Positions 8,763-15,276 of a stretch of 64,000 nucleotides of DNA are shown piece by piece. The stretch covers positions 62,001 through 126,000 of the forward strand of contig JAEWZN010000019.1 of NCBI GenBank assembly GCA_023395255.1, read 5' to 3'. Under the pieces are notes generated by a model. That model had not been told where the DNA came from and did not search any database. It saw only the letters and a program-made list of their open reading frames with translations. Source of the stretch: Deferribacteres bacterium. GTDB taxonomy: Bacteria; Chrysiogenota; Deferribacteres; Deferribacterales; Geovibrionaceae. The number at the start of each line of letters is the position of its first letter. Position 1 is the first letter of the stretch. Both the position numbers and the translations under genes were made by a program.

Positions 8763-9532
8763 AAAAGGCACTCACCATAGCAGGGAGCGATTCCGGTGGC
8801 GGCGCAGGCATTCAGGCGGACATTAAATCGTTCAGTGCAAACGGTGTTTTCGGCATGAGCGTAATCACCGCCATCACCGCGCAGAACACTCTGGGCGTTA
8901 CGGATGTATTTGATCTTCCCTTAAGCATAATAAATTCCCAGATAGATGCTATTTTTGCCGATATGGGCGCGGACGCTGTGAAAACAGGTATGCTCTCCTC
9001 CCCTGAAATTGTTGTCACTGTTGCTGATGCCATGAAGAAATACAGTGTTCGGAAGCTTGTGGTTGACCCGGTTATGGTAGCCAAGGGGGGCAGCCCCCTG
9101 CTCAGGGCGGAAGCCGTTGATACGGTGAAGAAGCATCTTATTCCGCTGGCGCTTGTTATCACGCCGAATATTCCGGAGGCTGAGGTTCTTCTGGGACACA
9201 GCATAGATAATTTTGAGGAGGCGGCAAAGGAACTGCGGGCACTCGGCTGCGCAAATGTCATCCTCAAAGGGGGGCACGGTTCAGGCTTGCACAGCCGTGA
9301 TCTTCTGTATGACGGAAATGAGTTTATCTGGCTGGATGCGCCGAGGGTCGCAACACGCAACACCCACGGAACAGGGTGCACATTCGCCTCAGCAGTGGCG
9401 GCTTGGCTTGCGAAGGATTATGACATAACAGAGGCGGCCTTCGAGGCTAAACGGTATATCACCGAGGCGATACGCCATGCGGATTCAATGAATATCGGCA
9501 GAGGCCACGGGCCGGTGAATCACTTCTATTAA
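8759..9532 (+). CDS. thiD: Hydroxymethylpyrimidine/phosphomethylpyrimidine kinase
   Basis: Protein of 257 aa with the ribokinase-family ThiD pattern: TIAGSDSGGGAGIQADIK at the N terminus, VDPVMVAKGG in the middle and the phosphate-binding anion-hole motif THGTGCTFASA near the end. It phosphorylates HMP and HMP-P to the pyrophosphate used by thiamine phosphate synthase. The start overlaps the dnaE stop by 4 bp, an unusual pairing of a replication gene and a vitamin gene. Other thiamine genes in the window (thiS-thiF and a ThiE-like gene) are elsewhere. The stop codon lies at the beginning of a 40-bp repeat whose hairpin could end transcription. Confidence 0.95.
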   Translation: MKKALTIAGSDSGGGAGIQADIKSFSANGVFGMSVITAITAQNTLGVTDVFDLPLSIINSQIDAIFADMGADAVKTGMLSSPEIVVTVADAMKKYSVRKLVVDPVMVAKGGSPLLRAEAVDTVKKHLIPLALVITPNIPEAEVLLGHSIDNFEEAAKELRALGCANVILKGGHGSGLHSRDLLYDGNEFIWLDAPRVATRNTHGTGCTFASAVAAWLAKDYDITEAAFEAKRYITEAIRHADSMNIGRGHGPVNHFY

Positions 9533-9568
9533 TAACATCAAACCGTACATCCTGTCGGTTTGATGTAC
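9529..9568. repeat. Intergenic hairpin repeat A, copy 1
   Basis: This 40-bp unit recurs at 9821-9860 with one difference. It contains the perfect 10-bp inverted repeat CATCAAACCG (9536-9545) / CGGTTTGATG (9556-9565) with a 10-nt loop. It starts at the thiD stop codon, so it could act as a transcript 3' hairpin, but no T-run follows. Confidence 0.8.
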
Positions 9569-9569
9569 A

Positions 9570-9613
9570 CGCTCGCGGCTTGCAAAGCAAGCCTTCGCTG
9601 CGCACGGCGCAGT
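9570..9613. repeat. Modular repeat B, copy 1 (variable-stem hairpin)
   Basis: The conserved flank CGCTCGCGG is followed by a hairpin (GGCTTGC at 9577-9583, GCAAGCC at 9587-9593) and the conserved tail TTCGCTGCGCACGGCGCAGT. The same flank and tail occur at 9664 and 46992 around hairpins of different sequence. No coding potential is seen. Confidence 0.75.
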
Positions 9614-9627
9614 GTCTTTTCTTAATA

Positions 9628-9660
9628 ATTCAAAATTTACCATCCATGGAAATTTTGAAT
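9628..9660. repeat. Modular repeat C, copy 1 (hairpin with CCATCCATGG loop)
   Basis: Eleven-bp perfect arms ATTCAAAATTT (9628-9638) and AAATTTTGAAT (9650-9660) enclose a loop containing CCATCCATGG. The same loop class, with other arms, recurs at 9704-9723, 33717-33747, 39391-39410 and 47033-47052. Confidence 0.75.
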
Positions 9661-9663
9661 ACA

Positions 9664-9723
9664 CGCTCGCGGCAGGTAAAACCAGCCTTCGCTTCGCACG
9701 GCGCAGTTCCTTCCCTGGAACTG
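9664..9723. repeat. Modular repeats B and C joined, copy 2
   Basis: Flank CGCTCGCGG (9664-9672) leads into an imperfect hairpin (GGCAGG with CCAGCC), then TTCGCTTCGCACGGCGCAGT. The tail runs directly into the hairpin CAGTTC/GAACTG (9704-9723) with loop CTTCCCTG. The B-then-C order is the same as at 46992-47052. Confidence 0.75.
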
Positions 9724-9750
9724 TTTGGAATCTTATATTTTACAGCCATC

Positions 9751-9819
9751 TGAGATTCTTCACTGCGTTCAGAATGACGAAGCAAGAATGTCACTCTGAG
9801 CAAAGCGAAGAGTCTCTCA
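9751..9819. repeat. Degenerate dispersed repeat D (GAAGAATCTC-like)
   Basis: The stretch contains GAGATTCTTCACTGCGTTCA and, after a short gap, GTCACTCTGAGCAAAGCGAA leading into GAGTCTC. Short repeats of this style are common in intergenic DNA of many bacterial phyla, and their function is unknown. A related form with ATTGCGAA...GTGAAGCAATCTC is at 33673, 33925 and 47155. Confidence 0.55.
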
Positions 9820-9820
9820 T

Positions 9821-9860
9821 TTAATAACACCAAACCGTACATCCTGTCGGTTTGATGTAC
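9821..9860. repeat. Intergenic hairpin repeat A, copy 2
   Basis: This copy is identical to 9529-9568 except for one base in the left arm. With copy 1 it brackets the B, C and D repeats between thiD and ccmD, so the whole 9529-9860 gap is repeat material without a gene. Confidence 0.8.
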
Positions 9861-9885
9861 AGGCCCGCACAGCAATGAATTGGGC

Positions 9886-10023
9886 TTATCTTTCCTTATC
9901 TGCCTCAACAGCGTCGATGCGTTTGTTAAGGTCGCTTATTTTAGTGCCGAGGCTGAGCATGTAGCCGCCGAGAAGCACCCATATGATAGAATAAGCTCCG
10001 ACTATATACCAGAAATCCTGCAT
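9886..10023 (-). CDS. ccmD: Short membrane protein resembling CcmD (heme exporter subunit)
   Basis: A 45-aa frame, starting MQDFWYIVGAYSIIWVLLGG, follows an excellent AAGGAG site. One membrane segment (about residues 5-25) with an aromatic start and AYSIIW is followed by a basic/acidic tail containing KISDLNKRIDAVE. Size, single helix, AY-type motif and coiled tail match the CcmD family, the small membrane subunit that stabilises CcmC and helps release holo-CcmE. It lies 32 bp downstream of def on the same strand and about 37 kb from the other ccm genes, which lack a ccmD. Assignment of such a short protein is tentative, but coding is well supported. Confidence 0.66.
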   Translation of the reverse strand: MQDFWYIVGAYSIIWVLLGGYMLSLGTKISDLNKRIDAVEADKER

Positions 10024-10055
10024 AGATAACTCCTTTATATCTTTTATATTCTTAA

Positions 10056-10583
10056 TCAGCCTCTTCCTGCGACATAGTCGCCTGCGCTGATGCGTTTGCG
10101 TATGCGTTTTTTAACAGTCTCCCTTTTGCTCATGGAAAGCCTGTCTATGAAGAGAACACCGTTGAGGTGGTCTATTTCGTGCTGGAGAGCTCTGGCGAGG
10201 AAGCCTTCGGCCTCAACCACAGCTTCCGTGCCGTCCTCTTTAATATACCTGACCACGGCTCTGGACGGTCTGGCGACCACTTCATATTCGCCGGGGACGC
10301 TGAGGCATCCCTCTTCATTGACATCCGGTTCACCGGAAAGTTCCAGAATCTCAGGGTTGATGATTTTCATAAGGGAATCAGGGTTCTCTCCTGCGCTTAT
10401 ATCAATCACTATCACACGTTTGTTGACACCGACCTGCGGCGCGGCGAGACCTACTCCTTTTGCGCTCCGCATTGTGTCCACCATATCGGAGAGCAGTTTC
10501 CTCACCGAATCATCAACGGCAGCCACAGGTTCGTTCTTCTTTCTCAATACTTCATCGGGAAAGGTTTTTATATCAAGAATCAC
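10056..10583 (-). CDS. def: Peptide deformylase
   Basis: Protein of 175 aa with all three deformylase motifs: GVGLAAPQ (43-50), EGCLS with metal ligand C93, and QHEIDH with H135 and H139 plus catalytic E136. It removes the formyl group from nascent proteins in the cytoplasm. The start codon is GTG with AAGGAG placed about 8 bp upstream. The 175 aa is a usual length for type I enzymes. It precedes the candidate ccmD on the same strand. The DciA-like gene ends 32 bp beyond the def stop's opposite side, upstream of this start, so def may be read from the obg operon. Confidence 0.96.
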   Translation of the reverse strand: MILDIKTFPDEVLRKKNEPVAAVDDSVRKLLSDMVDTMRSAKGVGLAAPQVGVNKRVIVIDISAGENPDSLMKIINPEILELSGEPDVNEEGCLSVPGEYEVVARPSRAVVRYIKEDGTEAVVEAEGFLARALQHEIDHLNGVLFIDRLSMSKRETVKKRIRKRISAGDYVAGRG

Positions 10584-10632
10584 TTCATCAGCTCCTTAGT
10601 AACGGATAAAATAATAGATTTACTCCGAATTT

Positions 10633-11073
10633 TCAACGTCCTATGAAATCATCGTATGAATATTTTCCGAAATAGGCTCTCATGGCCTTTTCCGCGCTTT
10701 CACGGAGGCGCTCCTCTTTTATGACGGAGCACATATTCTTTACTGTTCTTTCCTCTTTGTCTGTGAGCATACGGGGCGAAAAAACAGGTTTCTGCTTCCT
10801 TTTCGGCGCCTGCCTGAAAACAAAACGGACATCATCTACATTCAGACCCTTCTCTGCGAGGTTTTCCAGTATGTCATCCTTCATGTGCGAAAGCTCACTG
10901 AGCCACATATTGTCGCTCACTCCCACAATGAGGCATGCACCGTCAATCTTCACGGGCATAGCGATAGCCGCCACCGTGTCACCCACGGCGTGATGCCATG
11001 TTTTCGCAAGGGAGGAATGTTCCCTCGCCTCGCCGGCAAGTTTACTCTCCAACAGCTCCGAGATCTTCTTCAT
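10633..11073 (-). CDS. DUF721 / DciA-like protein
   Basis: Protein of about 146 aa. The N-terminal part (about 1-85) has the DUF721 pattern: a W in the AKTWHHAVG segment, the strand pair ACLIVGVSDNMWLSELSHMKDDIL and a closing NLAEKGLNVDDVRFVF. DUF721 includes DciA, the ancestral helicase-loading factor that delivers replicative helicase DnaB. The C-terminal 60 residues are basic and helical (KRKQKPVFSPRML, ERLRESAEKAMR). The start at ATG 11073 overlaps the obg stop by 32 bp; a TTG seven codons earlier is an alternative. Whether it acts as DciA is inference, but many bacteria without DnaC rely on this family. Confidence 0.72.
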   Translation of the reverse strand: MKKISELLESKLAGEAREHSSLAKTWHHAVGDTVAAIAMPVKIDGACLIVGVSDNMWLSELSHMKDDILENLAEKGLNVDDVRFVFRQAPKRKQKPVFSPRMLTDKEERTVKNMCSVIKEERLRESAEKAMRAYFGKYSYDDFIGR

Positions 11074-12076
11074 TCTGTTTTTCCGTTTCGGCAAGAATTT
11101 TTTCCGCCGCGTCCAGAAGCTCCTTCACGCCTTCTTTGGTCAGTGAGCATATTTTGAAAAGGGTTTTGCCCTCTTGTTTTATAAATTCCTCAAACTCAGC
11201 GAGGTTCTCCGGCATGGCGGCATCGGTTTTTGTGGCCGCCACAAGCTCTGATTTATCGGAAACGCTTAATCCGTATTTATCAAGCTCGTTTCTTATCATT
11301 TTGTAGCGCTCCACCATGCCTGAGTCGTAATCGGAGGAGTCAACAAAATGAACCAGAACCCTTGTGCGCTCGATATGGCGCAGGAATCTCATTCCCAGCC
11401 CGGTTCCCTCGTGCGCTCCTTCCACAAGCCCCGGCATATCTGCCAGAACAAAAGGCTCGCCCAGTACGCCTCTTACCACACCGAGGTGAGGCACAAGAGT
11501 GGTGAAGGGATAGTCCGCCACTTTGGGCTTTGCTGCGGAAACTGCTGATATAAAGGTTGATTTGCCCGCATTAGGCATACCGATTATACCCACATCAGCT
11601 ATCAGCTTAAGCTCCAGACGGAGACGTTTCTTCTCTCCGGGCACGCCGTTGGTAAACTCTCTCGGAGCGCGGTGAGTGGAGGAAACAAATGATGCGTTCC
11701 CTCTGCCCCCTCTGCCTCCGGCGGCTACCACGACCTGTTCGCCCTTTTTTGTTATATCAGCTATGAGCTCTTCGGTCTCTGTGTCATAAATCATTGTTCC
11801 GACAGGTACTTTAAGGAGTATGTCCTCGCCGCGCCTTCCGTGGAGGTCGCTCCCCTTGCCGTGCACACCTCTTTTTGCCTTGTAGATCGCATTGTAAGTA
11901 AGGTCAAGGAGGGTTGTCTTGGAGTCGTCCCCTTCAAGGATAACATTACCGCCGTTGCCGCCGTTGCCGCCGTTTGGGCCGCCTCTGGGCACATAAGCTT
12001 CCCTGCGGAAACTGCAGCAGCCGTTGCCGCCCAAACCGCCTTCAACGTCTATAATCAGTGAATCGATGAATTTCAT
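11042..12076 (-). CDS. obg: Obg/CgtA GTPase
   Basis: Protein of 344 aa. The glycine-rich Obg fold occupies about residues 1-158 (GGLGGNGCCSFRREAYVPRG, GGPNGGNGGNGG). The G domain has the P-loop GMPNAGKST, switch TTLVPHLGVV, DMPGLVEGAHEG and the base-specificity region near AATKTDA. Obg binds the 50S subunit and takes part in late ribosome assembly and stress signalling. There is no long C-terminal OCT domain. The gene abuts the DUF4139 gene upstream (the start is one base after that stop) and overlaps the DciA-like gene downstream. The ribosomal genes rplU-rpmA, usual obg neighbours, lie just upstream but behind their own terminator. Confidence 0.96.
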   Translation of the reverse strand: MKFIDSLIIDVEGGLGGNGCCSFRREAYVPRGGPNGGNGGNGGNVILEGDDSKTTLLDLTYNAIYKAKRGVHGKGSDLHGRRGEDILLKVPVGTMIYDTETEELIADITKKGEQVVVAAGGRGGRGNASFVSSTHRAPREFTNGVPGEKKRLRLELKLIADVGIIGMPNAGKSTFISAVSAAKPKVADYPFTTLVPHLGVVRGVLGEPFVLADMPGLVEGAHEGTGLGMRFLRHIERTRVLVHFVDSSDYDSGMVERYKMIRNELDKYGLSVSDKSELVAATKTDAAMPENLAEFEEFIKQEGKTLFKICSLTKEGVKELLDAAEKILAETEKQNEEDLGAVGE

Positions 12077-13471
12077 TTAAAATACCACTTCCATGTCTTT
12101 ATCAGTAACCAGTTCAAAGGTCACAGTATAAACGGCCGATGCGCCGGGGCTGAGCTCAGTTATTATCTCAAGCCTGCCGTCCTTTGCGGCCGTAATTTTC
12201 TTGCCGTTCAGCATTATGTTTTCTATGCTGATTCTGTCGTCCGCCGCCACAGGCACACGATCAATAATATTAAGCTTTTTCATTTCACCCGCAAGGTTTG
12301 CCGCCTCAATGGTGAACCCTCGTTTCATCCTTTTGCGTGTGCCGAAAAAACCGTCTGACTCTCTGGTGAGCGGGAGGTTTTTCCTTTTTACGGATATGTC
12401 CTTATCTGTTCCGGCAGCCAGACGTATTTTGGCATCCTCTACGAAGGCGTAAACATTCTCGAATATCTCCTTATCCTTGACTACGCGCCATTTGCTGCCG
12501 TAAATCTCGGACTTGGGCGTAAACACGGTTTCTCTGTAGACAACCGGGCTTACGAATGGGTAGACCGCCAGTCTGCTTTCAGCTTCCACTCCGGCTTTAT
12601 CCAGAACAGTTCTGGACTCCCTTCCGTCTGAAAGAAGTGTAAAGTCCTTCACCCTGAACTGGGACGGGGCTTCCCTTGTGACTTCCGGCGCGGGTGCTGC
12701 GGCAAAGTCAGCAGCAGCCTCCATCATCATGGGTGCGGCTGTTGCTCTGGCGCTTTTTGTCAGCGGCATAAGCTCCAGAGGGCGCACATACCAAGGGTTA
12801 AACTGCGGAACAACAATCGCCTCATTCATATAAGAGGGGAGAAGATAGGCATTCTGAGCCTTGATGTCCACGCCGCTTCTGTTCACCGCTTTGAGTATGA
12901 GTTCCGTTCTTGCGCCTTTTCCGTCTATGTAGAGAACATTCTCATAGTCAGTGCTTATTTTATCAAGCACCAGCCTCATATCCGAGCAGGTGTGCGCCGA
13001 ATGCACGGCTGCTGCTCCGTCTGCTCCCCTTGAGATAAGGGATTTCAGAGCGGATATTTCTGTTTGCGCCTTTTTCATGTCGGCTTCGGCTTTTGATATT
13101 TCATCAAAGCGCGCTGCGGCATACGCCTGAAGCTTGCCGTCGGCGAGTTTGTCAACTGATGGAACTTCACCCAGTGAATTAAGCATGAACTCCGCAGTCT
13201 TTTTTCTGTTGTCAGCTTTTATATAATCGTTTTCATTGTTTTTAACGCCCTGCGCCAGTGTGCCCAGCCATGTCCCGCCGGCATCAGCCGCAGAGGGGAG
13301 AAGCATCATCTCGGATGCGCCGCAGTATGCCTTAAAGGCGCTGCCGTAGCCTATTACGCCGCTTTTATATTCCCCTGCGCGGTATTCCGCCTTATCTCTG
13401 TAGAGATAAAAATCCGAAGCAAAAGCATCTGCGCATATTAAAAGGGCAATAGCCGCAATTACAGGTTTCAT
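12077..13471 (-). CDS. Secreted DUF4139-type protein of unknown function
   Basis: Protein of 464 aa with a clear signal peptide (cleavage expected after ADAFA near residue 18), so it is probably periplasmic. A helical segment at about 110-150 (ISKAEADMKKAQTEISALKS) is followed by beta-rich regions. The C-terminal half has conserved-looking strings such as SRLAVYPFVSPVVYRETVF and SDGFFGTRKRMKRGFTIEAAN, ending ELSPGASAVYTVTFELV. This arrangement resembles DUF4139 / mucoidy-inhibitor MuiA-like proteins, whose role is not known. Its start lies behind AAGGAG and a good promoter, and its stop touches the obg start, so it leads the obg operon. The family call is tentative; secretion is well supported. 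Confidence 0.6.
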   Translation of the reverse strand: MKPVIAAIALLICADAFASDFYLYRDKAEYRAGEYKSGVIGYGSAFKAYCGASEMMLLPSAADAGGTWLGTLAQGVKNNENDYIKADNRKKTAEFMLNSLGEVPSVDKLADGKLQAYAAARFDEISKAEADMKKAQTEISALKSLISRGADGAAAVHSAHTCSDMRLVLDKISTDYENVLYIDGKGARTELILKAVNRSGVDIKAQNAYLLPSYMNEAIVVPQFNPWYVRPLELMPLTKSARATAAPMMMEAAADFAAAPAPEVTREAPSQFRVKDFTLLSDGRESRTVLDKAGVEAESRLAVYPFVSPVVYRETVFTPKSEIYGSKWRVVKDKEIFENVYAFVEDAKIRLAAGTDKDISVKRKNLPLTRESDGFFGTRKRMKRGFTIEAANLAGEMKKLNIIDRVPVAADDRISIENIMLNGKKITAAKDGRLEIITELSPGASAVYTVTFELVTDKDMEVVF

Positions 13472-13501
13472 ATCAGCCGTCTCCTTAAACCGTTTTATAC
13501 A

Positions 13502-13530
13502 ATCTTAATATTGCTGACAGAGTTTCTCAA
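13502..13530 (-). promoter_or_regulatory. Sigma-70-like promoter of the DUF4139-obg operon
   Basis: On the minus strand TTGAGA (13525-13530) and TAAGAT (13502-13507) are separated by 17 bp, about 30 bp before the DUF4139 start. It lies downstream of the rpmA terminator, which supports separate transcription of the obg operon. Confidence 0.5.
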
Positions 13531-13542
13531 GGAAAGTGCAAA

Positions 13543-13578
13543 ACAAAAAAGCCCGCAGCGCATGATGTGCGGCGGGCT
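13543..13578 (-). terminator. Intrinsic terminator of rplU-rpmA
   Basis: The stem AGCCCGC (13550-13556) / GCGGGCT (13572-13578), extended inward by further pairs, is followed on the minus strand by a T-rich run (13543-13550). It lies 33 bp after the rpmA stop. Confidence 0.85.
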
Positions 13579-13610
13579 CTTGCTTACTTTTAAGCCTGAT
13601 TTGCGAAGTA

Positions 13611-13880
13611 TTAAGCGGAAGCTTCAGCGGCGGCCACTACGGACACGTGTTTGCCCATGCTGCCTCTGTCTTTGAACTCAACATAACCGTCAACAAGGGC
13701 GAAAAGAGTGTGGTCTTTTCCCATGCCCATGTTTGTGCCGGGTTTGAACTGAGTGCCTCTCTGACGGATTATTATGCTTCCTGCTGTCACGAACTGACCA
13801 GCATATCTTTTAACACCGAGACGCTTACTGTTACTGTCTCTGCCGTTACGGGTAGAACCGCCTGCCTTCTTATGAGCCAT
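13611..13880 (-). CDS. rpmA: 50S ribosomal protein L27
   Basis: Protein of 89 aa beginning [20 protein letters not shown], the standard L27 N terminus without the cleaved extension known from Firmicutes. [19 protein letters not shown] and the [13 protein letters not shown] segment follow. L27 lies near the peptidyl transferase centre, where its N-terminal tail contacts tRNA. It follows rplU by 11 bp and ends before a strong hairpin terminator, so rplU-rpmA forms a two-gene operon. Confidence 0.98.
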   Translation of the reverse strand: MAHKKAGGSTRNGRDSNSKRLGVKRYAGQFVTAGSIIIRQRGTQFKPGTNMGMGKDHTLFALVDGYVEFKDRGSMGKHVSVVAAAEASA

Positions 13881-13891
13881 TATGCGCCTCC

Positions 13892-14203
13892 TTAACCGAC
13901 TTTGATGTCGTTAATTTTAAGAGTAGTGTACTGAGAACGGTGACCGATGCGTTTTTTGTAGTCTTTTCTGCGTTTACGTTTGAAAACGAGTATTTTGTCG
14001 CCTTTCTCATGTCTTACAACAGTAGCCTGAACTTTTGCGCCGTCAACAACGGGCGCGCCCACAAGGAGCTTATCGCCGGAAACGACGAGAACGTCAGTAA
14101 GCTCTACTGCGCTGTTGACTTCGGCTTCGAACCTGTCAACCTTAATAACATCACCGGGCTTAACAGTGTACTGTCTCCCGCCCTGCTTGATTACCGCGAA
14201 CAT
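13892..14203 (-). CDS. rplU: 50S ribosomal protein L21
   Basis: Protein of 103 aa beginning [18 protein letters not shown], with [29 protein letters not shown] in the C-terminal half, which is the L21 signature region that binds 23S rRNA. It is the first gene of the rplU-rpmA operon and has its own good promoter 50-80 bp upstream. Length is typical. The L21-L27 pair is usually followed by obg, and here obg also follows but behind a terminator and the DUF4139 gene. Confidence 0.98.
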   Translation of the reverse strand: MFAVIKQGGRQYTVKPGDVIKVDRFEAEVNSAVELTDVLVVSGDKLLVGAPVVDGAKVQATVVRHEKGDKILVFKRKRRKDYKKRIGHRSQYTTLKINDIKVG

Positions 14204-14252
14204 ATCTATACCTCACGAAATTATAATTATAAACTGATCCAAAAGGAACGAA

Positions 14253-14281
14253 ATCATATACGCAATATAATGACCAGTCAA
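14253..14281 (-). promoter_or_regulatory. Sigma-70 promoter of rplU-rpmA
   Basis: TTGACT (14276-14281) and TATGAT (14253-14258) on the minus strand with an exact 17-bp spacer. Transcription would begin about 40 bp before the rplU start. Confidence 0.7.
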
Positions 14282-14475
14282 CAGGAAAATGAAGAAAATA
14301 AAATTAAAGATCAACACAGTGCGGAGCAGGGCTGAGCCCTTTTTATATAAGGAGTTCTTTTTCCTTGACTTAACAAGGATAATAAAATACCTCTTAACCT
14401 GCAAGATGAACTTTCGATCATCTGCTCCGTTCATATAATGGTGCAGTGAGTGAAAATATGCCCGCAGAATAGTGG

Positions 14476-14504
14476 TTGACAAAGAGTCAGTACACCTCTA
14501 TAAT
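14476..14504 (+). promoter_or_regulatory. Consensus sigma-70 promoter of rpmH operon
   Basis: TTGACA (14476-14481) and TATAAT (14499-14504) with a 17-bp spacer, a perfect consensus and the best promoter in the window. The rpmH start is 38 bp beyond the -10 box. Confidence 0.9.
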
Positions 14505-14542
14505 TTCGGGCTCTATAGATATAAACAGTTGGAGGAACAGGC

Positions 14543-14686
14543 ATGGCACAGATGCTGACAATGAAAAAGCCCAGCAATCTGAAAAGAAAGCGCAAGCACG
14601 GCTTCAGGGCTCGTATGAAAACAAAAGGCGGACGTCTCGTTATTAACAGAAGACGCTCAAAAGGACGTAAACGTCTGGCAGTTTAA
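14543..14686 (+). CDS. rpmH: 50S ribosomal protein L34
   Basis: Protein of 47 aa, starting [20 protein letters not shown] and continuing [25 protein letters not shown], the highly conserved L34 sequence. GGAGG lies 7 bp before the ATG at 14543. The protein starts a few residues before the usual MK start (an MLTMKKP variant), so an internal ATG cannot be ruled out. It leads the conserved rpmH-rnpA-yidD-yidC-jag cluster behind a consensus promoter. Confidence 0.97.
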   Translation: MAQMLTMKKPSNLKRKRKHGFRARMKTKGGRLVINRRRSKGRKRLAV

Positions 14687-14704
14687 TCTTCGGCCACAGG
14701 GTCT

Positions 14705-15070
14705 ATGAACCAGCGGCTGAAAACTTCCGAACGGCTAAAGAAAAAGTCTGACTACCTTAGAGTTCTCAGAGGGAAAAAGTGTGCCGGAAGACTTATTACG
14801 GTCTACTGGAACGCATGTGATTGTGAACAAAGCAGATTCGGCTTTATTACGGGAAAGAAGGTCAGCAAAAAAGCGGTTGACCGGAACAGGCTTAGGCGGT
14901 ACTTCAAAGAGTTCTGCCGCAAAAACAAAGGCCTTTTTCCCGCAAAGAGAGATTTCGTTTTCAGAGCGCTTCCCGGAGCGGGTAAAGCCTCACATGATGA
15001 GATAGATAATGAAGCACACAGGCTTATGGCAAAAATTGCATCCGAAATATCTGCTGATAGGACCGATTAG
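14705..15070 (+). CDS. rnpA: Ribonuclease P protein component
   Basis: Protein of 121 aa with the RnpA pattern: [21 protein letters not shown], whose RNR motif contacts the catalytic RNA and tRNA leader, after a basic N terminus ([21 protein letters not shown]). It binds RNase P RNA and helps 5' maturation of tRNA. It lies 18 bp after rpmH, and its 3' end overlaps yidD by about 60 bp, a usual arrangement in this cluster. Confidence 0.95.
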   Translation: MNQRLKTSERLKKKSDYLRVLRGKKCAGRLITVYWNACDCEQSRFGFITGKKVSKKAVDRNRLRRYFKEFCRKNKGLFPAKRDFVFRALPGAGKASHDEIDNEAHRLMAKIASEISADRTD

Positions 15071-15251
15071 GTTTTATCAGCTGTTTATTTCCCCTATGCT
15101 GGGGCCCAGATGCAGGTTTTATCCTTCCTGCTCCGAATACGCAATCGAAGCAATTCAGAAGAAAGGTATTTTCAAAGGCTTTTTTCTTGCCGTCTGGAGA
15201 ATTCTCAGATGCAACCCCCTATCGGCCGGAGGTTACGATCCTGTAAAATAG
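15009..15251 (+). CDS. yidD: Membrane protein insertion efficiency factor YidD
   Basis: Protein of up to 80 aa with the family core [20 protein letters not shown], then CSEYAIEAI, a [15 protein letters not shown] segment and the end GGYDPV. Cys residues in RCRFYPSCS and LRCNP are conserved in the family. YidD is a small amphipathic inner-membrane-associated protein that aids YidC-dependent insertion. The start is uncertain: ATG at 15009 lies 61 bp inside rnpA, while a TTG at about 15036 would give the more usual 71 residues. It lies 25 bp upstream of yidC. Confidence 0.92.
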   Translation: MKHTGLWQKLHPKYLLIGPIRFYQLFISPMLGPRCRFYPSCSEYAIEAIQKKGIFKGFFLAVWRILRCNPLSAGGYDPVK

Positions 15252-15276
15252 GACACACTCGGAGGACATTTCCACA

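Larger units (their letters stand above)
14204..14542. other. Divergent promoter region between rplU and rpmH
   Basis: This gap of about 340 bp contains two outward promoters: one for rplU (14253-14281, minus) and one for rpmH (14476-14504, plus). The DNA between them is AT-rich with no credible gene; a frame at 14213-14482 on the minus strand covers the promoters and lacks a ribosome binding site. dnaA, which often lies divergent from rpmH next to oriC, is not here, and I see no cluster of DnaA boxes. Confidence 0.6.

Noticed and set aside
14204..14542. Chromosome origin next to rpmH
   Set aside because: rpmH often lies near oriC and dnaA, but dnaA, dnaN and DnaA-box clusters are not visible here, and the gap is fully used by two promoters.
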